A DNA stretch of 64,000 nt, taken from JL08 sp963765555. GTDB lineage: Bacteria > Pseudomonadota > Alphaproteobacteria > Rhodobacterales > Rhodobacteraceae. Below, in pieces: positions 35,022-44,194 of this stretch (position 1 is the first letter of the stretch; every line of letters begins with the position of its first letter). A program made the position numbers and the translations under genes. Location: the NCBI GenBank assembly GCA_963765555.1, contig CAVXWX010000001.1:310001-374000 (forward strand), written 5' to 3'. Below the pieces are notes generated by a model. That model did no database searches and was not told the DNA's origin. It worked only from the letters and a program-made list of their open reading frames with translations.

Positions 35022-35870
35022 TTACTCGCCTGAACCGCCGGTCGCTTTTTCATCCAGCCACTCGAGAATCGACGTAACATAGCCATCAAGCACAACACGT
35101 CCGTTATCAACAAGAATGACATAACTGTTCAACGCAGGCTCTGCTTGCGGGACAGTTTCCGAGATTTTCGGCGCAAGAATGTAAATCGCAGCCAATATCA
35201 CGGCGATCAGGATCGATAGAGTGAACCCGCGACGAAATCCGCTGCGCTTGCGCATGATTTCCACGTCTTCATACACTCCGGCATCGCCGATATCTGTCTG
35301 CCGGTCGCTGGCGGACCGCAGGGTCGAATTGATTTCATCGATGTCCGGAAGCAGATCGCGCCGTGATCCAAGTGCATCTGCGGTGGTGTCCGCAACGGGC
35401 GTGTCCGATCCTTCGCCGCGCATACGGGCCATACGTTCGCGTGCTTCGCGGGACCGGCGCGTGGCGTCATCTTCGGCAGCCTGCAGCCCAAGATCCGGCT
35501 GTAATTCAAGGCTTGAGGATGTTTCGTTTTTGCGCTGCGAAGCTTCGTGTGCCGCTTCTTGCTGCAATATTTCGGCAACAGCGGGGTCAATATCCCGACG
35601 TGGTTTTTCTTCGACTTCAGGTTTCGGATGGGGGTCTTCTTCCGGTTGCGTGTCGGGCTTGTGGTCTGGTTCGGGTGCTTGTTCTTGTTCTTCGGCGGCG
35701 TCATCTGCCGTTTCTGTTTCAAGATCATCGTCCAGCGCCTGAACCTGATCAGGGTGTGACTGGAACCAAGTATCGCCGCAATTTGAGCACTGCACATCCC
35801 GCCCATCCAGAGGGATAACCTCATCCGGGACTTCGTATTGCGCGCCGCAATTCGGGCAAATCAATCGCAT
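35022..35870 (-). CDS. MJ0042-type zinc-ribbon membrane protein
   Basis: A 282-residue protein. The N-terminal zinc ribbon has CPNC and CSNC pairs (Cys5, Cys8, Cys28, Cys31; MRLICPNCGAQYEVPDEVIP). A long acidic, Pro/Glu-rich disordered linker follows (about 40-200), then one transmembrane helix (about 217-238, GFTLSILIAVILAAIYILAP) and a short extracytoplasmic tail. Proteins of this layout are common in Rhodobacterales and of unknown role. It is divergent from ftsE across 197 bases. Confidence 0.82.
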   Translation of the reverse strand: MRLICPNCGAQYEVPDEVIPLDGRDVQCSNCGDTWFQSHPDQVQALDDDLETETADDAAEEQEQAPEPDHKPDTQPEEDPHPKPEVEEKPRRDIDPAVAEILQQEAAHEASQRKNETSSSLELQPDLGLQAAEDDATRRSREARERMARMRGEGSDTPVADTTADALGSRRDLLPDIDEINSTLRSASDRQTDIGDAGVYEDVEIMRKRSGFRRGFTLSILIAVILAAIYILAPKISETVPQAEPALNSYVILVDNGRVVLDGYVTSILEWLDEKATGGSGE

Positions 35871-36067
35871 TTTACTGCCTCATCCACTCGTGATGTCGCC
35901 TTTTAGCGTCTTGATCGTTCTATATCTTGTAACAAGGCGCGAAAAAAGTGCAATAACCCCAGTTGGTGAAGCGCGTTTGCATATGATGCCAATTTGTCCA
36001 TGTGGGGAATTGAAACTGTGCACCGTGTCAGGCACAACACCGGCAGCAATCAAAGGCGGATGCACGC

Positions 36068-36745
36068 GTGATCGAGCTTGAAAATGTGGCCTACAGCTAT
36101 GGCGGTGGCGAGCTGCTCAGCGATATATCCGTCAAACTGTCGGCGGGATCGTTTCATTTTCTGACAGGCCCGTCCGGAGCCGGTAAAACCACGCTGCTCA
36201 AGCTGTGTTATGGGGCGTTGTTGCCCACATCCGGCCATGTTCGCCTGTTCGATACGGATGTGCGCGCCTTGACGCGTGATGACGTTGCAATGCTGCGCCG
36301 GCGCGTCGGGGTTGTGCATCAGGATTGTCAGTTTCTGGATCATCTGTCGGTGTCTGAAAATCTTGCCTTGCCGCTGACAGTTTCAGGGCGTGATGCTGCG
36401 GGCGAGGCTGAAAACCTGCGTGAACTTATGCAATGGGTCGGATTGTCGAGCCGTGGAAATGCATTGCCACCCGAATTGTCCGGAGGAGAGCGGCAACGTG
36501 CGGCCTTGGCCCGTGCCGTTATCATGTCTCCTGACGTTGTTCTGGCTGACGAACCTACAGGAAACGTCGATTGGGAAATGTCCCAGCGCCTGCTCAGGCT
36601 GCTGGTTGAGCTAAATAAAATGGGCAAGACGATCCTGATTGCGACCCATGATCTTGCCCTGATCCGTGCCGCTAAAAGTGAAGTGCAGGCCCGTGTTCTG
36701 CGTATTTCGAACCGGCGACTGCAGCTTGCGGGGGCCGATTTATGA
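36068..36745 (+). CDS. ftsE: Cell-division ATP-binding protein FtsE
   Basis: A 225-residue ABC ATPase starting at a GTG. Walker A is GPSGAGKTT (about 33-41), the signature is LSGGERQRAALARA, Walker B is VVLADEPTGNVD and the switch His is in IATHDLAL. VGVVHQDCQFLDHLSVSENLALPL is typical of FtsE. With FtsX it forms a complex at the septum that activates periplasmic peptidoglycan hydrolysis rather than transport. The stop overlaps ftsX by four bases. The upstream 197 bases contain the divergent promoter region. Confidence 0.95.
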   Translation: MIELENVAYSYGGGELLSDISVKLSAGSFHFLTGPSGAGKTTLLKLCYGALLPTSGHVRLFDTDVRALTRDDVAMLRRRVGVVHQDCQFLDHLSVSENLALPLTVSGRDAAGEAENLRELMQWVGLSSRGNALPPELSGGERQRAALARAVIMSPDVVLADEPTGNVDWEMSQRLLRLLVELNKMGKTILIATHDLALIRAAKSEVQARVLRISNRRLQLAGADL

Positions 36746-37647
36746 AACTGAACAGTCGGGCCATAGCATCATTTTTGACCGGTGATGTGCAGGCGGACCG
36801 TATTGTGCCACCCACAGGATTTACGGCGCAGTTAACGATTTTCGTGTCTGGCGCGATGGCATTTCTGGTGGTGTTCGCCCTTGCTCTTTCGCTGGCGACG
36901 GGACGTTTGGCAGAACGATGGGGCACCGAACTTGCCCAAAGTGCGACGGTACGGATAACGGCCCCCCAGGACCAGATGGCAGCGCAAACCACTGCCGCGG
37001 TACGGGTGCTTGAAACCACAGCCGGCGTTGAAACAGTGCGCGTTCTGTCTTTGGAGGAACAACAGGTTCTGCTGGCCCCTTGGTTCGGGCCGGATGTGCC
37101 TTTGGCCGATCTACCGGTGCCACAGTTGATTGAAGTGGTTCAGGAAAACCCGGGATATGATGCCGCTGGTTTGCGACTGCGCTTGCAGGCTGAAGCGCCC
37201 GGTGCCGTTCTGGATGATCACACACGCTGGCGCGCGCCGTTGGTTCATGCGGCGGATCGGTTGCGATTGCTGGGGTGGGTATCGATTGTTTTGATCGGAT
37301 TTACGATGGCGGCGATGATCACGCTGGCCGCCAATGCCGCGCTTGCCGCGAATGCGCAATTGATTGCTGTGCTGCGCCTTGTCGGGGCCAAAGACAATTA
37401 TATCGCCAAGGCCTTTGTGCGCCGGTTCACATTGCGTGCCTTTGTGGGTGCTGCAGCCGGTATGGCCCTTGGTCTGGCAGCCGTTTTTCTGTTGCCATCG
37501 GCATCGGATGAAGGCGGGTTTTTAACGGGGCTTGGCTATCAGGGGTGGCACTGGCTTCTTCCCATGGTGATCCCGTTTGCCGCGGCTGCCGTTGCCTTTG
37601 GCGCGACACGGTTCGCGGCACAGCGCACGTTGGCAGAACTGGCATGA
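36742..37647 (+). CDS. ftsX: Cell-division protein FtsX
   Basis: A 301-residue membrane partner of FtsE. There is one helix near the N-terminus (about 31-53), an extracytoplasmic domain (about 60-165: VLETTAGVETVRVLSLEEQQ, LPVPQLIEVV), and three C-terminal helices (about 175-205, 230-255 and 265-285), the FtsX layout with LRLVGAKDNYIAKAFVRRF between them. It is translationally coupled at both ends (ATGA junctions to ftsE and plsC). Confidence 0.92.
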   Translation: MKLNSRAIASFLTGDVQADRIVPPTGFTAQLTIFVSGAMAFLVVFALALSLATGRLAERWGTELAQSATVRITAPQDQMAAQTTAAVRVLETTAGVETVRVLSLEEQQVLLAPWFGPDVPLADLPVPQLIEVVQENPGYDAAGLRLRLQAEAPGAVLDDHTRWRAPLVHAADRLRLLGWVSIVLIGFTMAAMITLAANAALAANAQLIAVLRLVGAKDNYIAKAFVRRFTLRAFVGAAAGMALGLAAVFLLPSASDEGGFLTGLGYQGWHWLLPMVIPFAAAAVAFGATRFAAQRTLAELA

Positions 37648-38393
37648 GCGGTATTGCATTCGCCATACAATGGGTGCGGTCCCTGCTGTTTGTTGGCCAG
37701 ATTTATCTGATGATGCCTGTGATCGGGCTGGTCTTTGCCCCTTGGGCGATGTTCAGCCGCAATGGTGCGCGGATTTGTTGCAAAACCTATTCCCGCTGGG
37801 TGTTCTGGACGGCAGGCTGGATGGTCGGCATCAAAACCGAAGTGCGTGGTACCCCGCCATCGGGCGAGGCATTGATTGCAGCAAAGCATCAGTCTTTTCT
37901 GGATATCATGATGATTTTCACAGCGTTGCCTGCCGCGAAATTCATCATGAAAAAAGAAATTTTGTGGACCCCGATCATTGGTCAATACGCGCGGTTGTTG
38001 AACTGCGTTGCGGTGGACCGTGGCAAACGCGGCGCGGCGATTGAAAAAATGGTGGCTGATGTCGCGTCGGGCCAACAGGAAGCAGGGCAATTGATCATCT
38101 ATTCCCAAGGCACACGGATCAAACCGGGGGTCAAAGCGCCCTACAAGGTTGGCACCGGCATCTTGTACGAACAGTTAAATCAACCGTGTGTGCCTGTGGC
38201 CACCAATGTCGGTGTCTTGTGGCCGCGCAAAGGGATCATGCGATATCCCGGTGTTGCCATTGTAGAATTCATGGACCCGATTGCGCCGGGTCTGCGCAGG
38301 GACATTTTCATGGCGCAACTGGAACATGACGTGGAGGCGCGATCTGACGCGCTGATGCGTGAAGCGGGGTTTGATCCTGATGGAGTTCATTGA
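37644..38393 (+). CDS. plsC: 1-acyl-sn-glycerol-3-phosphate acyltransferase
   Basis: A 249-residue membrane acyltransferase. Its start overlaps the ftsX stop. Motif I is KHQSFLDI (the HX4D catalytic His and Asp), motif II is VDRGKRGAA and motif III is IYSQGTRIKPG, with LWPRKG later. It acylates lysophosphatidate to phosphatidate in phospholipid synthesis. The N-terminal 40 residues hold a membrane helix. Its end overlaps the PPOX gene by 14 bases, so ftsE, ftsX, plsC and the PPOX gene form one operon. Confidence 0.93.
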   Translation: MSGIAFAIQWVRSLLFVGQIYLMMPVIGLVFAPWAMFSRNGARICCKTYSRWVFWTAGWMVGIKTEVRGTPPSGEALIAAKHQSFLDIMMIFTALPAAKFIMKKEILWTPIIGQYARLLNCVAVDRGKRGAAIEKMVADVASGQQEAGQLIIYSQGTRIKPGVKAPYKVGTGILYEQLNQPCVPVATNVGVLWPRKGIMRYPGVAIVEFMDPIAPGLRRDIFMAQLEHDVEARSDALMREAGFDPDGVH

Positions 38394-38985
38394 CCACATT
38401 CATGCCCTTGAGGCGCTGTATGGCACGCCGGGAGATGTGTCTTTGCGCAAGGTTACGCCCGGTCTGACGCCGTTATACCGCGAATGGATCATGGCATCCC
38501 GTTTGTGCATCCTGTCTACGGTGGGACCGGACGGCACCGATGGCAGCCCACGCGGGGACGATGGTGCGGTGGTGCAGGAACTGGATGCCACAACGCTGGC
38601 CATGCCCGACTGGCGGGGCAATAACCGTCTGGATACGTTGCGCAATATCGTCAGCGACGGGCGGGTGTCGTTAATGTTCATCGTTCCGGGGTCCAACAAC
38701 GTGATGCGCATCAACGGGCGGGCAAAGTTGACCGCTGATGCGCAATTGCGGGCGCGGTTTGACAAAAACGGGCGTCAACCGGCGACTGTGATCGTGATCA
38801 CCATTCACGAGGTTTACAGCCAATGCGCCCGCGCGTTGTTGCGCGCCAATATCTGGGGCGGCGCGGATGACAGCGCGACTTTACCCACCATCGGCCAGAT
38901 CATGGCGGAAATCACTGACGGGGAAGAAGGCGGCGCCGCCTATGATGATGCGTGGGCCGCCCGCGCCGCCAAGACCATGTGGTAG
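38380..38985 (+). CDS. PPOX-class FMN-dependent flavoprotein (pyridoxamine 5'-phosphate oxidase-like)
   Basis: A 201-residue split-barrel flavoprotein. Diagnostic segments are SRLCILSTVGPDGTDGSPRG, MPDWRGNNRLDTLRNIVSDG and LMFIVPGSNNVMRINGRA, which match the MSMEG_1061-type PPOX subfamily. Such proteins bind FMN or F420 and reduce varied substrates; the substrate here is unknown. The start at 38380 lies inside plsC, the longer frame having no support. Confidence 0.83.
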   Translation: MEFIDHIHALEALYGTPGDVSLRKVTPGLTPLYREWIMASRLCILSTVGPDGTDGSPRGDDGAVVQELDATTLAMPDWRGNNRLDTLRNIVSDGRVSLMFIVPGSNNVMRINGRAKLTADAQLRARFDKNGRQPATVIVITIHEVYSQCARALLRANIWGGADDSATLPTIGQIMAEITDGEEGGAAYDDAWAARAAKTMW

Positions 38986-39069
38986 GCCAAACGCCGAAAA
39001 AGTTGCTGATTTCCACGTCGTGCCTTAGCCTTTTGGTCAGACTGCGTTGGCGGAACGGGGGAAACTGCA

Positions 39070-40305
39070 ATGCGTATTGGATGTTTTGGGCTGGTTTTGG
39101 GTGTGCTGGCGGCGATCATGCGCCCCGCTGTCGCGCAAACACCCGAACCCGATGACCTTTTGACATTGGCCAAAGGCGCGGTTCTGGTAGCGGCCAGCCA
39201 CGACCCGACAGCCGCCATCGCCCTGACCGATGGCGATCCCTCCAGTGCTTGGTCCACCAGCACCAAGAAGCATGCGCCCCCTTTTCCGTTTGTGTTCGAG
39301 CTTTTGTCCCCCACGCAATTGTCCAAGGTCGGTATTCACGGTGCCGGCGAACGCCCCGGCGGCGTTGCAGGTGGCTCTGCCAAGGACGTTCTGATTGAAG
39401 GGTCCGCAGACGGCCCCGAAACCGGATATGTTGAATTGGCGCGTGTCAGCGCGGCCGAAGTAGGCGCGACCCTTGCTGACGTTACGCACGACACACCGGT
39501 GCGCTGGCTGCGCTTTACGGTTCAAGGCGCGCAATCGCCCGATGCCGCGTTCCTGTATTTCACTGAGGTGATCGCGCAGGGGCAAAACACGGTGCCTGAC
39601 GATCCCGACCGGTTTACCGGCGTGTTTCAGACGGGGCGCAAGAATTTCGTCGAATTGGTGCAGGCGGACGATTTGATATTGGGGTGCTTTACCGACAATA
39701 GCGGGCTTAGCACCGGTACGGTGACCGGATCGGTGGTTGATGGGGTCGCGCTGCTGTCGTGGCGGTCCGATCAGGGGATTACTGGCACGGCCTTTCTGAC
39801 GGTGGACAGCACAGGGGCACTATCTGGTGTCAGGTACCGCCAACGCAGCCGGTCGGTCTGGGCCGGCCCCGTCGCCCCCGAAGGCACCACGACACCCTGT
39901 AGCCCGACACCCGCAGCAGCCGAAACCAGTGCGCCGGTTGACCCGATCGTGACCGCATTGGAAACCGAAGGCGTCGCGCGCCTATATGGTATTCATTTCG
40001 ACGTGGACAGTGACGTGCCCAAACCATCGGCCACCGCCGCATTGGAGCGGTTGCTGGCCGCGTTGATTGCGGCCCCTGATCTTGTCGTAGATATCGAAGG
40101 ACACACCGACAGCGACGGCGAAGATGCCTATAACCTTGATCTGTCAAACCGGCGCGCGCAAAGCGTGGTCAACTGGCTGGTCGCCCAAGGCATTGATGCG
40201 GCGCGGCTTGGGCCGGTTGGCAAAGGCAAATCCGAACCCGTGGCCAGCAATGACACCGCAGACGGCAAGGCGCTGAACCGCCGCGTTGATATCCGGCGGC
40301 GGTAA
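39070..40305 (+). CDS. OmpA-family outer-membrane/peptidoglycan-associated protein with discoidin-like domain
   Basis: A 411-residue exported protein with a signal peptide at 1-23 (MRIGCFGLVLGVLAAIMRPA, cut after AVAQ). Residues about 40-180 look like a galactose-binding/F5-8-type beta sandwich (PTAAIALTDGDPSSAWSTST, ELLSPTQLSKVGIHGAG, PVRWLRFTVQG). The C-terminal 120 residues are an OmpA domain: IHFDVDSDVPKPSATAALER, VDIEGHTDSDGEDAYN, LDLSNRRAQSVVNWLVAQGI and NRRVDIRRR, with the diaminopimelate-binding Asp and Arg present. It would tether the envelope to peptidoglycan. It is convergent with lpdA, with a 19-base gap. Confidence 0.87.
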   Translation: MRIGCFGLVLGVLAAIMRPAVAQTPEPDDLLTLAKGAVLVAASHDPTAAIALTDGDPSSAWSTSTKKHAPPFPFVFELLSPTQLSKVGIHGAGERPGGVAGGSAKDVLIEGSADGPETGYVELARVSAAEVGATLADVTHDTPVRWLRFTVQGAQSPDAAFLYFTEVIAQGQNTVPDDPDRFTGVFQTGRKNFVELVQADDLILGCFTDNSGLSTGTVTGSVVDGVALLSWRSDQGITGTAFLTVDSTGALSGVRYRQRSRSVWAGPVAPEGTTTPCSPTPAAAETSAPVDPIVTALETEGVARLYGIHFDVDSDVPKPSATAALERLLAALIAAPDLVVDIEGHTDSDGEDAYNLDLSNRRAQSVVNWLVAQGIDAARLGPVGKGKSEPVASNDTADGKALNRRVDIRRR

Positions 40306-40324
40306 ACCCGGCGCGCCGGTCCGG

Positions 40325-41713
40325 TTACATGTGGATCGGCCCGTCGCCACAGGCCAGCGCCGCTTCGCGCACCGCCTCGGAATAGGTCGGGTGGGCGTGG
40401 CATGTCATTGCCAGATCCTGTGCGGATGCGCCGAATTCCATCGCAACGCACACCTCGTGGATCAGATCACCGGCCGCAGGGCCAATGATGTGTGCGCCCA
40501 GAATGCGATCTGTTTCCTTGTCGGCCAGAATTTTCACAAACCCGTCGCCTGCAAAAACAGCCTTGGCCCGCGCATTGCCCATAAAGCTGAACTTGCCCAC
40601 CTTATAGGCGCGGCCCTGTTCTTTCAGGCTTTCTTCGGTTTCGCCGACATTGGCCACCTCGGGGTGGGTATAGATCACACCGGGGATCACACCGTAATTG
40701 ACGTGTCCGTGTTTGCCCGCAACGGTTTCGGCGGCGGCCATGCCTTCGTCTTCTGCCTTGTGCGCCAGCATCGGGCCGGCGATGGCATCACCGATCGCAT
40801 AGATGCCTTTTACATTGGTCTGCCAGTGATCGTCGGTCTTGATCATGCCACGCTCGGTCATTTCAACACCCAGCGCGTCCAGCCCCAACCCGTCTGTGAA
40901 CGGTTTGCGCCCCGTCGCCAGCAACACGGTATCGGCATCAATCACGTGTTCACTGTCATCCTTGCGCAGTTTGTATGTAACTTTGGCCTTGGTTTTGGTC
41001 GCTTCGGTTTTCTGAACAGCGGCGCCCATGATGAATTTGATGCCCTGCTTGCCCAGCATCCGCTTGAACACTTTTTGCACTTCGCCATCCATACCGGGGG
41101 TGATGGCATCCAGAAATTCGATCACCGTGACCTCTGATCCCAGACGGGCATAGACGCTGCCCAGTTCAAGCCCGATCACACCCGCGCCGATGACCACCAT
41201 TTTCTTCGGAACCTTGCCCAGTTCCAGCGCACCGGTTGATGTGACAACCACTTTTTCGTCGACGTCGACACCCTTTAACGGCGCTGGTTCCGATCCGGTT
41301 GCGATGATGATGTTCTTGGCTTCGTGCACATCGTCGCCGACCTTGACCTGACCGGCGGCGGGGATGCTGCCCCAGCCTTTGAGCCAGTCGATCTTGTTCT
41401 TCTTGAACAGGAATTCGATGCCTTTGGTGTTGGTATCCACAGTGCTTTGCTTGTAGGCCAGCATCTGTTTCCAGTCGACCGACGGGCTTTTGCCCTTAAG
41501 GCCCATGTCTGCAAAATTATGCTCGGCTTCGTGCAGCATATGACTGGCGTGCAGCAGAGCCTTGGACGGGATACAGCCGACGTTCAGGCAGGTGCCACCC
41601 AGCGTGTCGCGCCCTTCGACGCAGGCAACCTTAAGCCCCAGTTGCGCACAACGGATGGCGCAGACATAGCCGCCGGGGCCGGAACCGATGATGATCACGT
41701 CATAAGATGCCAT
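40325..41713 (-). CDS. lpdA: Dihydrolipoyl dehydrogenase (E3)
   Basis: A 462-residue flavoprotein. The FAD fold is YDVIIIGSGPGGYVCAIR, the redox disulfide is GGTCLNVGCIPSK, the NAD fold is MVVIGAGVIGLELGSVYARL, and the active His-Glu is in HAHPTYSEAVREA. E3 reoxidises the lipoyl groups of 2-oxo-acid dehydrogenases. As the last gene of the suc/odh cluster it most likely serves 2-oxoglutarate dehydrogenase, and may be shared with others. It lies 43 bases after the MAPEG gene. Confidence 0.96.
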   Translation of the reverse strand: MASYDVIIIGSGPGGYVCAIRCAQLGLKVACVEGRDTLGGTCLNVGCIPSKALLHASHMLHEAEHNFADMGLKGKSPSVDWKQMLAYKQSTVDTNTKGIEFLFKKNKIDWLKGWGSIPAAGQVKVGDDVHEAKNIIIATGSEPAPLKGVDVDEKVVVTSTGALELGKVPKKMVVIGAGVIGLELGSVYARLGSEVTVIEFLDAITPGMDGEVQKVFKRMLGKQGIKFIMGAAVQKTEATKTKAKVTYKLRKDDSEHVIDADTVLLATGRKPFTDGLGLDALGVEMTERGMIKTDDHWQTNVKGIYAIGDAIAGPMLAHKAEDEGMAAAETVAGKHGHVNYGVIPGVIYTHPEVANVGETEESLKEQGRAYKVGKFSFMGNARAKAVFAGDGFVKILADKETDRILGAHIIGPAAGDLIHEVCVAMEFGASAQDLAMTCHAHPTYSEAVREAALACGDGPIHM

Positions 41714-41756
41714 GGAATGTGGTCCTTTGATTTGTCGCGGTCGAATGCCGCCCGAA

Positions 41757-42167
41757 TTAGATCAGCGCCGCGAACAGCATGAATGTCGTGGCCAGAAACC
41801 CCACCGCCCAGATCAGGCTGCGCCACGGGGTAAGGCCAAACGCATAGGCAGGAATGTAAAGGATACGCGCCACCAGATAAACCCATGCGCAAGTGGCGGT
41901 AAATGTTGTCGATTGATCGCTAAGGGTGATGACCACGCAGGCGATGGTGAACAGGATCAGCCCTTCGAAATGGTTGTTCAACGCACGGATCAGACGGCCT
42001 GTTGGCAGGCTGACCTGATCCTGCAAATCACCGCCCAAGCGCGAGCGATCCCGCGGCGACAGCGTTTTGCCCGGCCCCAGTTCGATATTCGCAGGCACCG
42101 ACATCAAGGCGTATTGAACGACCTGAAGCACCGCGGCGAGGGTGAGGACGAGGAGTTCTGGAGTCAT
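41757..42167 (-). CDS. MAPEG-family membrane protein
   Basis: A 136-residue protein with four transmembrane helices. The pattern LTLAAVLQVVQYALMSVPAN, GRLIRALNNHFEGLILFTIA and ARILYIPAYAFGLTPWRSLIW is typical of bacterial MAPEG proteins (the R-x-x-R-A-x-x-N-x-x-E signature). The superfamily includes glutathione transferases and eicosanoid enzymes, but bacterial short forms have no proven substrate. It overlaps the preceding low-GC gene by four bases inside the odh operon. Confidence 0.88.
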   Translation of the reverse strand: MTPELLVLTLAAVLQVVQYALMSVPANIELGPGKTLSPRDRSRLGGDLQDQVSLPTGRLIRALNNHFEGLILFTIACVVITLSDQSTTFTATCAWVYLVARILYIPAYAFGLTPWRSLIWAVGFLATTFMLFAALI

Positions 42168-42673
42168 TCGCCTACCATTCCACGCGCTGCCGCTCCGACT
42201 ATTTGACCAACAATTTCTCCAATTGCGGCGCGGCCAGCCTCTTTACCTGTATTGTTCACTGCGTCACTCAGTTTTGACCCCAAATCTTCACTGACACCCT
42301 CTGGCTTTTTCCCCAGGATATTTAAGCTTTGTACAGATAGCTGGTACTCAGCTTGATACCCTCGTTCGCCCGTTCTGAGCAAAAAGCCTTCGCGCTCTAA
42401 CCATTCCAGAGTTTCCATCAAATAAATTTTTGGTGGTACATTGGAGTAAGAGACATATTCATGACCTGCGATCCTCTGCCGAGCAGCGCCTCGATTTTCG
42501 TCGACCAAGGGTTTTTGAAGAATTTCAATAAACTTTGGACCAAGGCTGTTACGAGTTATTACCTGTTTGATCGGAAAGTCTCTGTAAAGCCTGCCAAAAA
42601 TAAGGCCGACAACCAGATTGAAAACTTCAATTTGGTTCGGTCCATCCTCCTCTTTTTCGACAGAAGCGATCAT
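42164..42673 (-). CDS. Low-GC hypothetical protein inserted between odhB and the MAPEG gene
   Basis: A 169-residue soluble protein. Residues 1-115 look like a small mixed fold (IEVFNLVVGLIFGRLYRDFP, VPPKIYLMETLEWLEREGFL, YQAEYQLSVQSLNILG), perhaps winged-helix-like in the region YLMETLEWLEREGFLLRTGE. The C-terminal 50 residues are Gly/Ala rich (GEIVGQIVGAAARGMVGE), which could be an amphipathic or membrane-active tail. Its base composition is visibly more AT-rich than its neighbours. It starts 10 bases after odhB and overlaps the next gene by ATGA, so it is fully embedded in the operon. The family is not recognised. Confidence 0.68.
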   Translation of the reverse strand: MIASVEKEEDGPNQIEVFNLVVGLIFGRLYRDFPIKQVITRNSLGPKFIEILQKPLVDENRGAARQRIAGHEYVSYSNVPPKIYLMETLEWLEREGFLLRTGERGYQAEYQLSVQSLNILGKKPEGVSEDLGSKLSDAVNNTGKEAGRAAIGEIVGQIVGAAARGMVGE

Positions 42674-42683
42674 TGAGAAATCT

Positions 42684-44191
42684 TTACAAATCCATCAACA
42701 ACCGGCGCGGGTCTTCGATCAGTTCCTTGACGCGGACAAGGAACGTTACCGCGCCTTTGCCGTCAATGATCCGGTGGTCGTAGGACAGAGAAATGTACAT
42801 CATCGGGCGGATCACAACCTCGCCGCCGATGGCCATCGGGCGATCCTGAATTTTGGCAAGGCCAAGGATACCCGATTGTGGCGGGTTCAGGATTGGCGCG
42901 GTCATCAGCGATCCGTAAACGCCGCCGTTGGAAATGGTAAAGGTGCCGCCCTGCATATCGGCCATGGTCAATTTGCCATCGCGCGCGCGTTTGCCCTTTT
43001 CGCCAATGGCTTTTTCAATGTCGGCAAACGACATCTGGTCAACATCGCGCACAACCGGCACGACAAGACCGGTGGGTGTACCGGCGGCAACACCCATGTG
43101 AACATAGTTTTTGTAGATCACATCGGTGCCATCGATTTCGGCGTTCACCTCAGGGATTTCCTTCAGCGCATGGCAGCATGCCTTGGTGAAGAACGACATG
43201 AAGCCCATGCGCACGCCGTGTTTCTTTTCAAACGACTCTTTGTATTCTTTGCGCAGCGCCATCACCTCGGTCATGTCGACCTCGTTAAAGGTGGTCAGGA
43301 TCGCGGCGGTGTTTTGGGCCTCTTTCAGGCGGCGTGCCATCGTCTGTTTCAGCCGTGTCATTTTCACACGCTCTTCGCGGGCTGCATCATTCGCGGCAGA
43401 CGGTGCGCGCGGCGGGGCAGCCGCCGGTGCCGGAGCGGCAGCGGCAGTTGTACCGGCTGCCAGAGCTTTGGCGACATCGTCTTTCATGATCCGCCCGTCG
43501 CGGCCTGTACCGGTAACGGCATCGGCGCTGATGCCCGCTTCGGCCATGGCCTTTTTCGCAGACGGGGCGTTTTCTACATCCTTGCCGGTTGCGGCAGGGG
43601 CGGCGGGGGCTGCTGCAGGGGCTTCTGCTGCGGGCGCTGCGGCTGCGCCCGAACCTGATATAACGGCGAGCTTGGCCGAAGCATCCACTGTACTGCCTTC
43701 GGGGGCCACGATTTCGGCCAACACACCTGCAACGGGGCTTGGCACTTCAACGCTGACCTTGTCGGTTTCCAACTCGCACAGCATTTCATCCTGCGCGACG
43801 GTGTCGCCCACGGCCTTGAACCATGTGCTCACAGTCGCCTCTGTCACGGATTCGCCAAGGGTGGGCACCATCACGTCTGTTGTGCCGCCGCTGTCTTTTG
43901 GCGCGGCTGTGGTGGCGGTTTTTCTGCAGGCGCGTCAGCTTTGGCAGCACCAGCCCCTTCGTTCAGGGTGGCCAGCAAGGCATTCACACCCACTGTATCG
44001 CCTTCCGCGGCTACGATGTCACCCATCGTGCCGGCAGACGGACTGGGCACTTCGACGGTGACCTTGTCGGTTTCCAGCTCGCACAGCATTTCATCGACGG
44101 CAACGGCATCACCAGGTTTCTTGAACCATGTGGCTACGGTGGCTTCTGTCACGGATTCACCCAGTGTCGGGACGCGGATTTCGATTGTCAT
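42684..44191 (-). pseudogene. odhB: Dihydrolipoyl succinyltransferase (E2o), two lipoyl domains, one apparent -1 frameshift
   Basis: The first lipoyl domain (TIEIRVPTLGESVTEATVAT, ELETDKVTVEVPSP) runs out of frame after EKPP. The next frame resumes with MVPTLGESVTEATVSTWFK, a second lipoyl domain (ELETDKVSVEVPSP). A peripheral-subunit-binding domain follows (APSAKKAMAEAGISADAVTG), then the catalytic acyltransferase (KMTRLKQTMARRLKEAQNTA, ending SYDHRIIDGKGAVTFLVR with the HxxxDG motif). One base missing from the five-T run at 43919-43923 explains the break; correction gives 502 residues. E2 transfers succinyl to CoA. The gene is essential to the operon's enzyme, so a sequence error is probable. 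Confidence 0.9.
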
Positions 44192-44194
44192 GGT

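Noticed and set aside
40308..40319. CCGGCGCGCCGG between the OmpA-family gene and lpdA
   Set aside because: A 12-base palindrome without a loop or T run in a 19-base GC-rich gap; too weak to call a terminator or operator.
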